Below are positions 51,630 to 59,200 of a stretch of 64,000 nucleotides of DNA, one piece after another. Under the pieces are notes generated by a model that was not told where the DNA came from, did not search any database, and saw nothing but the letters and a program-made list of their open reading frames with translations. This DNA is from CAZCEC01 sp964497615 (lineage in GTDB: Bacteria > Chloroflexota > Anaerolineae > Anaerolineales > UBA6663): NCBI GenBank assembly GCA_964497615.1, contig CAZCEC010000029.1, forward strand, positions 1 through 64,000, written 5' to 3'. Within the stretch, counting starts at the first letter, position 1. Each line of letters starts with the position of its first letter. The translations under genes and the position numbers were made by a program.

Positions 51630-52582
51630 GAGGCCTCCGGCGTGGTGCGGCCTGCTCCGCTGTATTCCGGGGATTGCGAGGGGGCGTGGTCTGTGGCAGG
51701 ACCGGCAGGCGGCTGCGGGCGCGCTGGGGAGAAGCGGCGGGCCAAGGATTCCCAGAGCAGGCCAACGCGCCAGAAGGCGACGGCGGCCATGCCGTGCGCG
51801 AAGACCGCGAACGTGGGCGGCGTCTCCAGGGTGTAGTAGGTCCAGCAGGCACGGGTCGTGCCCCACAATTCGAGGAAGTAGCCCAGCCCGGAGCCGGCCA
51901 CGAAGGTAAGCACGGCGCCGCGATAGTCGGTCGGAGTGGCGATCAGGAGGGCCACGAGCGCCAGCGCGGCCAGGGTGAGGCTCTTGTCCAGGGTCGGCCA
52001 GACGAAAACGAGCATCATCACCGCGAAGCTGATGAAGACGACCCAGTACACGCCGGCCCAAGCGCTGCCGGCAGGTGCGCCAGGCCGGGCAGGTTGATCG
52101 AGACGGGCAGGCCGGTCAGGGGCGCGACCAAAACCAGGCGGGTCTTGGCCCTGGCCGCCCATAAGCCGGCGCAGCATGCGGTAGAGCCGGTCAATGGCGA
52201 GGCTGGCGATGGGCCAGGCGGGGATGATCCACAGGGGCGGGCGCTCATTGGTGTAGTAGGTCCACAGGTGCGTCTGGGTGCCCCAGCTTTCGATCACCAG
52301 GCCGCCCGCCAGCCCAATGAGCACGATGCGGGCGTCGGTCTTGAGGTCGGGCCGCGCCATGATGAGCAGGGACATGAGGGCGAAGACGCCCAGCAAGAGC
52401 CAGTCCATCTGCAACCAGAGGGGGTAGCGCGGGTCGGCGGTGGCGAGGTAGTCTTCGGCCAGCGGCCACCAGACGATGATGATGAGCAGCACCGTCGCCG
52501 CGAATATGCTCATCAACACATAGCTGGTGCGATTCCAGCCCAGCAGGCGGAGCACCCTGGCCGTCATGCGTGGAGTGTCCAT
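51626..52582 (-). CDS. Polytopic membrane protein with internally duplicated WGT-WTYYT motif
   Basis: A 318-residue protein with about eight membrane helices. The segment ESWGTQTHLWTYYTNERPPL (98-117) recurs as ELWGTTRACWTYYTLETPPT (238-257), each followed by a helix ending in Arg, so the protein is a tandem duplication about 140 residues long. I recognise no named family. The aromatic/polar motif at a membrane edge might bind a ligand or pigment (inference). The start is taken at ATG 52582; ATG 52567 is also possible. Its stop overlaps the LLM oxidoreductase start. It lies 158 nt after the MttB gene. Confidence 0.72.
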   Translation of the reverse strand: MDTPRMTARVLRLLGWNRTSYVLMSIFAATVLLIIIVWWPLAEDYLATADPRYPLWLQMDWLLLGVFALMSLLIMARPDLKTDARIVLIGLAGGLVIESWGTQTHLWTYYTNERPPLWIIPAWPIASLAIDRLYRMLRRLMGGQGQDPPGFGRAPDRPARLDQPARPGAPAGSAWAGVYWVVFISFAVMMLVFVWPTLDKSLTLAALALVALLIATPTDYRGAVLTFVAGSGLGYFLELWGTTRACWTYYTLETPPTFAVFAHGMAAVAFWRVGLLWESLARRFSPARPQPPAGPATDHAPSQSPEYSGAGRTTPEAS

Positions 52583-52740
52583 GCTAATTCGCTGTCCGCA
52601 GAGACGGTGCGGCCTGCCATGTGCGTCCTCGCAGCGGTGGGCGCGCCGGCTCCGGCCCGAGAAGCGGCACCGCCGCGTCTCTGCGACTAGCCGTTTCACC
52701 TGGACGGTCTACAAGGGCCTGCCCAGCAGTAGCCGCAGTC

Positions 52741-54192
52741 TCAGCCGGCATTGATCTCGGACTTCCGGCGCGCCACGAAGTCGCGCAGGGCTTCATCCAG
52801 GCCGGGGTCAATGGGCGGGGGCACGTAGTCCACCAGCCACTTTTTCCAGATGGCATTGGCGCGCACATCGGCGGCGTGAGCGCCCTTCTGCTGCCAGCGC
52901 TCGAAGTTCATCAGGTCGCTCACCAGGGGCCGGTAGAAGGCGTCGCGGAAGTGGCGCATAGTGTGCTCCGCGCCGAGGAAGTGCCCGCCGGGCCCGACCT
53001 CGACGTGCGCGTCCCAGGCGATGCCCTCGTCATCCAGGGGGATGCCGCCCAAGAAGCGCTCCATCATGCGCAACTGCTCAACGTCAAGGATGAACTTCTC
53101 GTACGACGAGACCAGCCCGCTCTCCAGCCAGCCGGCAGCGTGGAGCACGAAATTGGTTCCGGCAAGGTAGGTGGGCCAGAAGCCCATGCTGGCTTCATAG
53201 GCGGCCTGGGCGTCGGGCAGCTTGGAGGCCGTCAGCCCGCCGCCGCTGCGGAAGGGCAGCTTGTAGCGGCGCGCCAACTGCGCGCTCACGAACAGGCTCA
53301 TGGCCGCTTCGGGCGTGCCAAAACACGGGCTGCCGGACTGCATGTCGGTGTTGCTGAGGAACGAGCCGTACACCACGGGCGTACCGGGGCTGACCAATTG
53401 GGTCAGGGTGATGCCGGCCAGGGCCTCGGCGGTTTGCTGGATGAGGGTGCCGCCCAGGGCGACGGGCGACATCGCTCCGGCGAGGATGAACGGAGTGATG
53501 ATGACGGGCTGGCGCGCCTTGGCGTACACCAGCAGGGCGTCCACCATGCGGGTGTCGTAGCGGCGAGGGCTGTTGACGTTGATGAGCGAGATGACGACCG
53601 GCTGGGCAGCGATGCGGTCGCGCCCGCCGAACACCAGGGCCGCCATCTCCACCGTGTCGTCCGCGTTCTCCGGCGTGGTGACACTGCCCATGAAGGTCTT
53701 GTCCGACAGCGTCAGGAGGCTGTAGACCATGTCGAGGTGGCGGGTCTCCTGCGGCTCGTCCTCCGGCTCCACCACGGTGCCGCCGGCGTTGTGGATCTGG
53801 GGCGTCATCTGCGCCAGGCGCACGAAGTTGCGGAAGTCTTCCAGGACCGCGCCGCGGCGCCCGTTGTCGAGGTCGTGGACGAAGGGCGGGCCATAGACGG
53901 GGGCCATGACCATGTGGTCGCCGCCGATAGTGACGGTGTGGGCGGGGTTGCGGGCGTGGAGGGTGAACTCGGAGGGCGCGAGGGCGATGCTCTTGAGCAC
54001 CAAATCGCGCGGCAGGCGCAGGTGCCCGGTCTCACGGTCCAGCACGTCGGCGCCCGCGGCCTCCAGGACAGACACTGCTTCCGGGTGGGCAAACTCGAGG
54101 CCAATCTCCGCGAGCATCTTGAGGGCGTGCTCGTGGATGAGCTCAATGCTTTCGGAGGGGAGGTAGTCGAACTTGGGGAGGGTGTTTTTCAT
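52741..54192 (-). CDS. MttB-family (trimethylamine/betaine) corrinoid methyltransferase, non-pyrrolysine
   Basis: A 483-residue TIM-barrel methyltransferase of the MttB superfamily. Blocks seen are LKMLAEIGLEFAHPEAVSVL, PRDLVLKSIALAP, HARNP, GAMSPVALGGTLIQQTAEAL, PVVYGSFLSNTDMQSGSP, and RSGGGLTASKLPDAQAAYEA. The frame contains no in-frame amber codon, so this is not a pyrrolysine trimethylamine enzyme. It belongs with homologues such as MtgB that demethylate glycine betaine, proline betaine, carnitine or similar quaternary amines. The substrate is not deducible. Its ATG overlaps the stop of the iron alcohol dehydrogenase (4 nt). The partner corrinoid protein is probably the one at 46923. Confidence 0.93.
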   Translation of the reverse strand: MKNTLPKFDYLPSESIELIHEHALKMLAEIGLEFAHPEAVSVLEAAGADVLDRETGHLRLPRDLVLKSIALAPSEFTLHARNPAHTVTIGGDHMVMAPVYGPPFVHDLDNGRRGAVLEDFRNFVRLAQMTPQIHNAGGTVVEPEDEPQETRHLDMVYSLLTLSDKTFMGSVTTPENADDTVEMAALVFGGRDRIAAQPVVISLINVNSPRRYDTRMVDALLVYAKARQPVIITPFILAGAMSPVALGGTLIQQTAEALAGITLTQLVSPGTPVVYGSFLSNTDMQSGSPCFGTPEAAMSLFVSAQLARRYKLPFRSGGGLTASKLPDAQAAYEASMGFWPTYLAGTNFVLHAAGWLESGLVSSYEKFILDVEQLRMMERFLGGIPLDDEGIAWDAHVEVGPGGHFLGAEHTMRHFRDAFYRPLVSDLMNFERWQQKGAHAADVRANAIWKKWLVDYVPPPIDPGLDEALRDFVARRKSEINAG

Positions 54193-55367
54193 CGGCCCAG
54201 GGCGAAAGTGCGCGCGTAGATTTTGACGTAGCTGTCGAGCGTCAGGTCGCGGGGATTGCCAATGGTCTGCGGGTCGGCGAAGGCGATTTGGGCGAGGTGG
54301 GGAATTTCACTTTCCTGGAAGCCCAGGGCCTGGAGGGTGGGAATCTCAACGTCCTCCGTCAGGCGCATGACGGCCACAGCCGCCTTCTCCGCCGCCTGCC
54401 AGACGCTGAGGCCGCGCACATCTTCGCCCAGGGCCTGCGCGATGCGGGCGAACTTCTGCGGCTCGCCCTTGAAGTTGAACTCCATGACTGGGCCCAGCAG
54501 GCGGGCCGTAAGCGCGCCGTGGGGCACATCGTGGACGCCGCCCGCGCTCTGGCTCATGGCGTGGGCGGCACCGGCGCTTTCGGTGCCATAGGCCAAGGCC
54601 CCGAGCATGGCGGCCATGCTCATCTTGTAGCGCGCCTCGACGTTGTGGCCCTGGGCAAAGGCTACGCGCAGGTACTGAGCCACATACTCCATCGCCAGCA
54701 GGGCGACCGAATCCGGGAGGGGCTGAGCATAGGCGCAGGTATAACACTCGATGGCGTGGGCCAGGGCATCCATGCCAGTGCCGGCAGTGACGGCCGGGGG
54801 GAGGTCGAGGGTCAGTTCGGGGTCGATCAGGGCCACCCAGGCGCCGATGAGGGCCGTGCCGCCCACGTTGAACTTGATCTGGCGCTGTTTGTCAGTGATG
54901 ACGGCCCACAGGGTGACCTCGCTGCCGGTGCCGGCTGTGGTGGGCACGCAGATGGTGGGCGGGATGCGATGGCGGATGGGCTGGGGATCGGCCCACTCGT
55001 AGGCGGCGATGGAACCGCCGTTGGCCGCGACCACGCCGATGCTCTTGGCCGTATCCATGGCGCTGCCGCCGCCAAAGCCGATGAGGCCGTCGCAGCCTTC
55101 GCTGAGGTACATGCGCGCGCCCTCGTCCACCGTGGCAACGGGCGGGTTGGGCGCGACCTGGTCGAACACGGCAAAGCCCATGTTCGCCGCGCGCAGGGGG
55201 TCGGTGGCGCGGTCCAACAGACCGGCCTTGACGATGCCGCTATCGGTGACCACCAGGGGGCGCTTGATGCCCAAGACCCTGGCTTCATCGGCCAGGGTGG
55301 CGATGGCGCCGAGGCCGTGCTTCATCACGGTGGGGATTTCAAAAGAACGAACTTTGACGGGAGCCAT
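54189..55367 (-). CDS. Iron-containing alcohol dehydrogenase
   Basis: A 392-residue group III alcohol dehydrogenase. The NAD-binding GFGGGSAMDTAKSIG and the following VPTTAGTGSEVT are diagnostic. The iron-binding region contains DALAHAIECYT and later AHAMSQSAGGVHDVPHG. It would oxidise an alcohol, or reduce an aldehyde, with NAD(P). It overlaps the MttB gene by 4 nt, so the two are produced together. One idea is oxidation of a hydroxylated quaternary amine or of a demethylation product; this is inference. It follows the nucleotidyltransferase-like gene by 24 nt. Confidence 0.93.
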   Translation of the reverse strand: MAPVKVRSFEIPTVMKHGLGAIATLADEARVLGIKRPLVVTDSGIVKAGLLDRATDPLRAANMGFAVFDQVAPNPPVATVDEGARMYLSEGCDGLIGFGGGSAMDTAKSIGVVAANGGSIAAYEWADPQPIRHRIPPTICVPTTAGTGSEVTLWAVITDKQRQIKFNVGGTALIGAWVALIDPELTLDLPPAVTAGTGMDALAHAIECYTCAYAQPLPDSVALLAMEYVAQYLRVAFAQGHNVEARYKMSMAAMLGALAYGTESAGAAHAMSQSAGGVHDVPHGALTARLLGPVMEFNFKGEPQKFARIAQALGEDVRGLSVWQAAEKAAVAVMRLTEDVEIPTLQALGFQESEIPHLAQIAFADPQTIGNPRDLTLDSYVKIYARTFALGR

Positions 55368-55391
55368 AGGTTTCCTTGGGGGTGGAGGGGA

Positions 55392-56171
55392 TCAGCCGCG
55401 GCGCACTTCCTCGGGCAAATCATACCATTGGATCTTCTCGCCCACGGCGGCGCGGACCTTCCACTTGAGGGGCTTGGGGGCGTCGTCCAGCGCCAGCCGG
55501 AGAACGTTCAGGCGCTCGACGATGGTCAGCTTGTCGCGCACGTCCATATCGTAAGCGTCGCAGAAGTCCTGCACCTTGCGGACGCTGACGCTGACGCTCT
55601 TCCACAGGCCCCAGTCCTGGCAACAGACATCGGCGACGCGAGCCAGGTTGAGGGTCTCGTCGTCCCCTTCGCCAAAGGGGTGATCGAGCAGCAGGGCGCA
55701 GACGTCGCGCATGTCCTTTTCGTTGAGCTGCACGATCTGCATCTTGGTCAGGAATAGCTCGGCCAGCGGCAGGGTGAGCGGCTCCAGCTTGAGGCGCTCG
55801 GTGATGGGGATGGTGTGGCACATGTGGAAGCCGCCCACAAACACATCCACCTGGCGCTCCTGCGTTTCGTCGAAGAACAGCAGGCGCGTGTTGCCGTTGA
55901 GCAGGTTGAAGCCCTTGTTGGGCACATAGCCCAAGGTTGGCATGAGTGCCTCAAGCCTGTCGCCGCGCTTGCCGGCCAGGGCAAAGTCCAGGTCGGCGTA
56001 GCTGCGGGCCAGCGAGCGGTGGTTGGCGCTGGGCGAGTGAAGCTTGACGGCCAGCCCGCCCAGGAGGCGCAGGGTCAGCCCAGCCGCGTCGCCAGCCGCG
56101 ATCAGGCGGCGCGCCTCGTCGAGGCCGTCAGTCAGCGGGGAGGCGGGAGGGAGGGGATGAGAATTCGCCAT
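55392..56171 (-). CDS. Nucleotidyltransferase-fold protein in methyltransferase operon
   Basis: A 259-residue protein. LRLLGGLAVKLHSP, SYADLDFAL and RQVDVF give the GG...DxD...D pattern of the nucleotidyltransferase fold seen in AbiEii-like and related proteins. LAELFLTKMQIVQLNEKDMRDVCALLLDHPFG matches the helical extension common to such proteins. The catalytic acids look intact. No antitoxin-like partner is adjacent; the neighbours are the APC permease (112 nt upstream) and the alcohol dehydrogenase (24 nt downstream). A role in modifying a small molecule or in regulation of this operon is speculative. Confidence 0.72.
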   Translation of the reverse strand: MANSHPLPPASPLTDGLDEARRLIAAGDAAGLTLRLLGGLAVKLHSPSANHRSLARSYADLDFALAGKRGDRLEALMPTLGYVPNKGFNLLNGNTRLLFFDETQERQVDVFVGGFHMCHTIPITERLKLEPLTLPLAELFLTKMQIVQLNEKDMRDVCALLLDHPFGEGDDETLNLARVADVCCQDWGLWKSVSVSVRKVQDFCDAYDMDVRDKLTIVERLNVLRLALDDAPKPLKWKVRAAVGEKIQWYDLPEEVRRG

Positions 56172-56184
56172 GGTGCGGAAGCGC

Positions 56185-56250
56185 GAAACGTGAAACGTGA
56201 TGCGTGGAGCATGCCCGGCGAGGCATGGCCCGCATCACGCTTCACGTTTC
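56185..56250. other. Long imperfect hairpin between permease and nucleotidyltransferase genes
   Basis: Arms GAAACGTGAAACGTGATGCG (56185-56204) and its complement at 56231-56250 match at 19 of 20 positions. The 26-nt interior contains a second GCATGCC/GGCATGG stem. No U tract follows on the minus strand, so it is not a classical terminator; it may be an mRNA-processing or attenuation structure. Confidence 0.8.
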
Positions 56251-56283
56251 AGGACATGCGAGCGTCGCCGCCGGTTGCCCGGC

Positions 56284-57936
56284 CTACTCGACCGGTATCT
56301 CCTTATACACCTTATCCACATCCACGCCCTGGTTCCGGCGGTACATCTTTGCGCCGATGTAGATCAGGATGGCCAGGACGTACATCGCGCCCATGTAGAT
56401 GAGCGAGGTGCCGTTCTTGAGGCCGAACTCGTTGATGCTGTAGCCGATGCCGTAGAGCGCATTCGGGTCCAGCAGCCATTGATACAGCAGGAAGATCAGG
56501 AACGCGGCGAAGATGACACCCGCGACGGTGATCAGCGGGATGCCGGCGATCTTGTACTTGGCGATGGGCGAGGCCTCGTACAGGTCTTTCTTGACGTAGG
56601 GCAGCAAGATCGCCGCGATGGTGGAGCCCAGGTAGGTGACGGCGATGACCAGGGTGGAGGCCAGGGTGAGGCTGGCGAAGTTGAAGACGTTGTAGACGTA
56701 CAGGGCCGCCACGATCAGGCCCGGCACCACCATGAGCAGCATGGCCCAGATGGGGGCGCGGGTGCGCGGCTCGACGCTGGCCACGGCTTCCGGCAGGAGG
56801 CGGTCGAAGGCGGCGGCGAAGATGACGCGGGTGGAGGAGAGGAACACGGTGCCGGCCCAGCCGAAGAACCAGGCGCTCATCGCCAGGATGACGACGAATT
56901 GCAGCAGCGGGTTGGTGGTGACGAAGACTGCCAGGAGCGCCGGGTAGGGCCAGAAGTTCAGGGGCGGGGCGACGTCGGTGTAGCCCCAGCGGTAGTTCCA
57001 ATAGGCGGCGTTGGCGCTGGTCATGAAATCCCAGGTGATGGTCTTTTGCACCAGGAGGAAGAAGACGACGGCCAGGAGGGTGGTGACCACGAGGGCGCCG
57101 CCCATGCCGTACATGTTGCGCTTGAAGTCGTCCGCGCCCTTGACTTCGCCATACAGGGTGGCGCCCCAATTGGGCCACAGGTTAAAGAACACCAAGTAGG
57201 GCATGACCAGGAAGATCGCGCCGAGGGTGCCGCCCATGAGGGGGGTGATGCCGCCGGCCTCGGCGCCGGCCGCCAGGGTGGCCGCATACACGCCGGGCGC
57301 CGCGCCGAACAGCTTGGCGGCATTGGCCTCCAGACCGGCCTGGAAGCTGGCGTTGCTGCCGAACAGGAGGAACAGGCACACTACCAGCAGGCCGGCGTTG
57401 CCGATCCAGAAGCACCACTTCTGAAGCTGGGCGTAGAACTTCATGCCGGCGGCGATGACGGCGGCGCAGAAGGCGACCGTGACCACGCACACGAGCATGA
57501 AGGCATTTGGCTCCCAGGCGAACCACAGGGCCGCGTCCTGCAGGCCAATGATGGCGAGCAGGGGCACAAAGAAGATGTGGCGGAGCATGTCGGCGTACAG
57601 CGGGGTCCACAGCCACAAGATGAACCACCAACCCGTCACCGCCAGCACGAAGCCGACGCCGCCGCCCAGGATGCGGCTTTGCCAGACGTAATCGCCGCCC
57701 GCGCGCGGCATGACGGCGATCAGGCCGGCATAGACGACGACCTCGGCCAGGATGATGAGACCGCTGATGAGGAGGGCCGGGATGAGGCCGCCCTCGAAGT
57801 AGTACATCTGGCTGATGATATACAGCCCCAGGGTCACCAGATTGATCGAAAAGAACGCGTAGATAAACGCGTCGAACACCGACCACGAGCGCACCAGGCC
57901 AGTGGCCTTGCGCAGAAACAAAGTAGACGAGCTCAT
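56284..57936 (-). CDS. APC-superfamily amino acid/amine permease
   Basis: A 550-residue transporter with about 12-14 membrane helices. It starts WSVFDAFIYAFFSINLVTLG; helix 1 holds the break region typical of APC carriers, and PRAGGDYVWQSRILGG is the diagnostic loop (PRxGGxY). Its substrate could be an amino acid, amine or betaine. It is the first gene of the minus-strand run permease, nucleotidyltransferase-like, alcohol dehydrogenase, MttB, which suggests import of the MttB substrate (inference). GGAG-type sequence precedes its ATG. Confidence 0.9.
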   Translation of the reverse strand: MSSSTLFLRKATGLVRSWSVFDAFIYAFFSINLVTLGLYIISQMYYFEGGLIPALLISGLIILAEVVVYAGLIAVMPRAGGDYVWQSRILGGGVGFVLAVTGWWFILWLWTPLYADMLRHIFFVPLLAIIGLQDAALWFAWEPNAFMLVCVVTVAFCAAVIAAGMKFYAQLQKWCFWIGNAGLLVVCLFLLFGSNASFQAGLEANAAKLFGAAPGVYAATLAAGAEAGGITPLMGGTLGAIFLVMPYLVFFNLWPNWGATLYGEVKGADDFKRNMYGMGGALVVTTLLAVVFFLLVQKTITWDFMTSANAAYWNYRWGYTDVAPPLNFWPYPALLAVFVTTNPLLQFVVILAMSAWFFGWAGTVFLSSTRVIFAAAFDRLLPEAVASVEPRTRAPIWAMLLMVVPGLIVAALYVYNVFNFASLTLASTLVIAVTYLGSTIAAILLPYVKKDLYEASPIAKYKIAGIPLITVAGVIFAAFLIFLLYQWLLDPNALYGIGYSINEFGLKNGTSLIYMGAMYVLAILIYIGAKMYRRNQGVDVDKVYKEIPVE

Positions 57937-57970
57937 GGGGGTTCTCCTCCGCTAGTTGAAACGAACCAGG

Positions 57971-58005
57971 TGTCACGTGCCGAGTGCCGAGTGTCAAGTG
58001 CCGAG
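57971..58005. repeat. Five tandem heptamers upstream of permease gene
   Basis: The 35 nt read as TGTCACG TGCCGAG TGCCGAG TGTCAAG TGCCGAG, five 7-nt units sharing TGyC. They lie 35-69 nt upstream of the permease start, between it and the phosphoesterase gene. They could be a binding array for a regulator or a slippage product. Confidence 0.75.
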
Positions 58006-58050
58006 GGTGGTATTCGGTTGGAACCTCCTTCGTGTGTGTTCCGTGCTGCC

Positions 58051-58995
58051 CTAGCCAGTCGTCAGGGTATAACTCTTGAGGCCCTTCTTCGGGTCGAGTT
58101 CCGCGACGACGCCTTGCAGGACGCCCTGCTCATACAGGCTGCCGGCGTTGATACACAGGGTCTTGCCAAGGCGGGCGGTGCCCTTGGCTTCGTGGATGTG
58201 GCCGTGGAGAGACAAGAGGGGCTGATGCTTGAGGATGGCATCGCGGACGGCGGTGCTGCCGACGGGGATGAGCGACCGGCCGGCCTCCTTGACGTTCAGG
58301 TCGGCGTCTATTTCCGGGGCCTCGTCCAGGTTGGAGCCGTATGGAGGACAATGGAAGTTGAACACCATCTTGCGCATGTCGGCGCCGGGCGGGATCATGG
58401 CCTCGATTTTGGCCGACAGCTCCGGCTCGGGCAGTTCGCGGTAGGTCTTCCAGGGGGTGATGTTGGACCAGCCGGTGCTGACCATTGAAAAGCCGTCGCC
58501 AAGCTCGACCGCCTCGCCCTCGGCGAGGCGCACATGCTTCGACCGCCGGATGACGTCGTCCGACTCAAAGCCGTCGTCGTTGCCAGGGCACACATAGCAG
58601 CGGCGGCCGCTGCCCGCCAGCCGCTCGTCGGCCAAGGCCATCCATTGCTCCAGCACGCGCAGCATCTGCTCGTGGAAGAACAAGTCCACCAGGGCAGGCT
58701 GGGCCTCGAAGGCGGCCAACTGCTCGAGGGTAGTGCGAAAGGGGTAGTAGCCGCGGCTGCCCACCCGGCGCTCCATGTCGCGCACTTCGTCTTCAGTTTG
58801 CAGGGTAAATTCTTGTTGTAATAACGTGGCTTTGAAGGTGCCGTCGGGCTGCTGGGCGATGGGCACCAGGGCCTTGCCCGTCATGTCGCCGCCCAGCACC
58901 AGCACATCGGCGTTGTAAAACTTGCCGGCGTTAAGGAACTTCTTCCAGCAGATTTCCGAGCCATGGACATCGGTGGCGAAGAACAGCCGTGGCAC
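58051..58995 (-). CDS. Calcineurin-like metallophosphoesterase
   Basis: A 314-residue phosphoesterase. Motifs are FATDVHGSE (D-x-H), LVLGGDMTG (GD), CPGNDDGF in place of GNHE, and SLHGHIHEAKG (GHxH). This GND variant is typical of the MPP_Rv0805-like/YfcE-type group. The substrate is unknown. It has its own strong promoter and a palindrome at the transcript start. It lies upstream of the permease gene on the same strand. Confidence 0.88.
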   Translation of the reverse strand: MPRLFFATDVHGSEICWKKFLNAGKFYNADVLVLGGDMTGKALVPIAQQPDGTFKATLLQQEFTLQTEDEVRDMERRVGSRGYYPFRTTLEQLAAFEAQPALVDLFFHEQMLRVLEQWMALADERLAGSGRRCYVCPGNDDGFESDDVIRRSKHVRLAEGEAVELGDGFSMVSTGWSNITPWKTYRELPEPELSAKIEAMIPPGADMRKMVFNFHCPPYGSNLDEAPEIDADLNVKEAGRSLIPVGSTAVRDAILKHQPLLSLHGHIHEAKGTARLGKTLCINAGSLYEQGVLQGVVAELDPKKGLKSYTLTTG

Positions 58996-59019
58996 CGCGC
59001 CTCCTGCTCAAATGTGGAG

Positions 59020-59042
59020 ATTGACGGTCACATTCCGTCAAT
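59020..59042. promoter_or_regulatory. Inverted repeat at transcript start of phosphoesterase gene
   Basis: Perfect 8-bp arms ATTGACGG / CCGTCAAT around TCACATT. The repeat begins about 5 nt after the predicted start of the minus-strand transcript, so it may be an operator or a leader hairpin. Confidence 0.6.
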
Positions 59043-59053
59043 CGTGGGGCGGA

Positions 59054-59081
59054 AGTATAGGACCGCGAAGACAAAAGTCAA
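59054..59081 (-). promoter_or_regulatory. Promoter of metallophosphoesterase gene
   Basis: On the minus strand TTGACT (59081-59076) and TATACT (59059-59054) are separated by 16 nt. The predicted start is near 59047, giving a leader of about 50 nt. Confidence 0.75.
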
Positions 59082-59200
59082 GTGGGGTGAGGGCTGAGTT
59101 CTCCAATTCATCCATTGCCGCCAGCGCGGGTCTGGGCTATGATGGCCTCGGCGGGCGGCGCGGGCCGACGGCCAAAATCCGTGATTGAGGTGCAGTGACC

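Noticed and set aside
52741..54192. Pyrrolysine codon in the MttB homologue
   Set aside because: The 483-residue frame contains no in-frame amber codon, and no pyl genes are seen in the window.
55392..56171. AbiE-type toxin-antitoxin or phage defence module
   Set aside because: The protein has a nucleotidyltransferase fold, but no antitoxin-like partner is adjacent and its neighbours are metabolic genes.
57971..58005. CRISPR-like array
   Set aside because: Units are only 7 nt, tandem and without spacers; no cas gene is present.
56197..58488. 763-codon plus-strand open frame opposite the permease
   Set aside because: Its translation is His/Gln/Gly/Asp-rich low complexity, a typical antisense shadow of a hydrophobic transporter gene.
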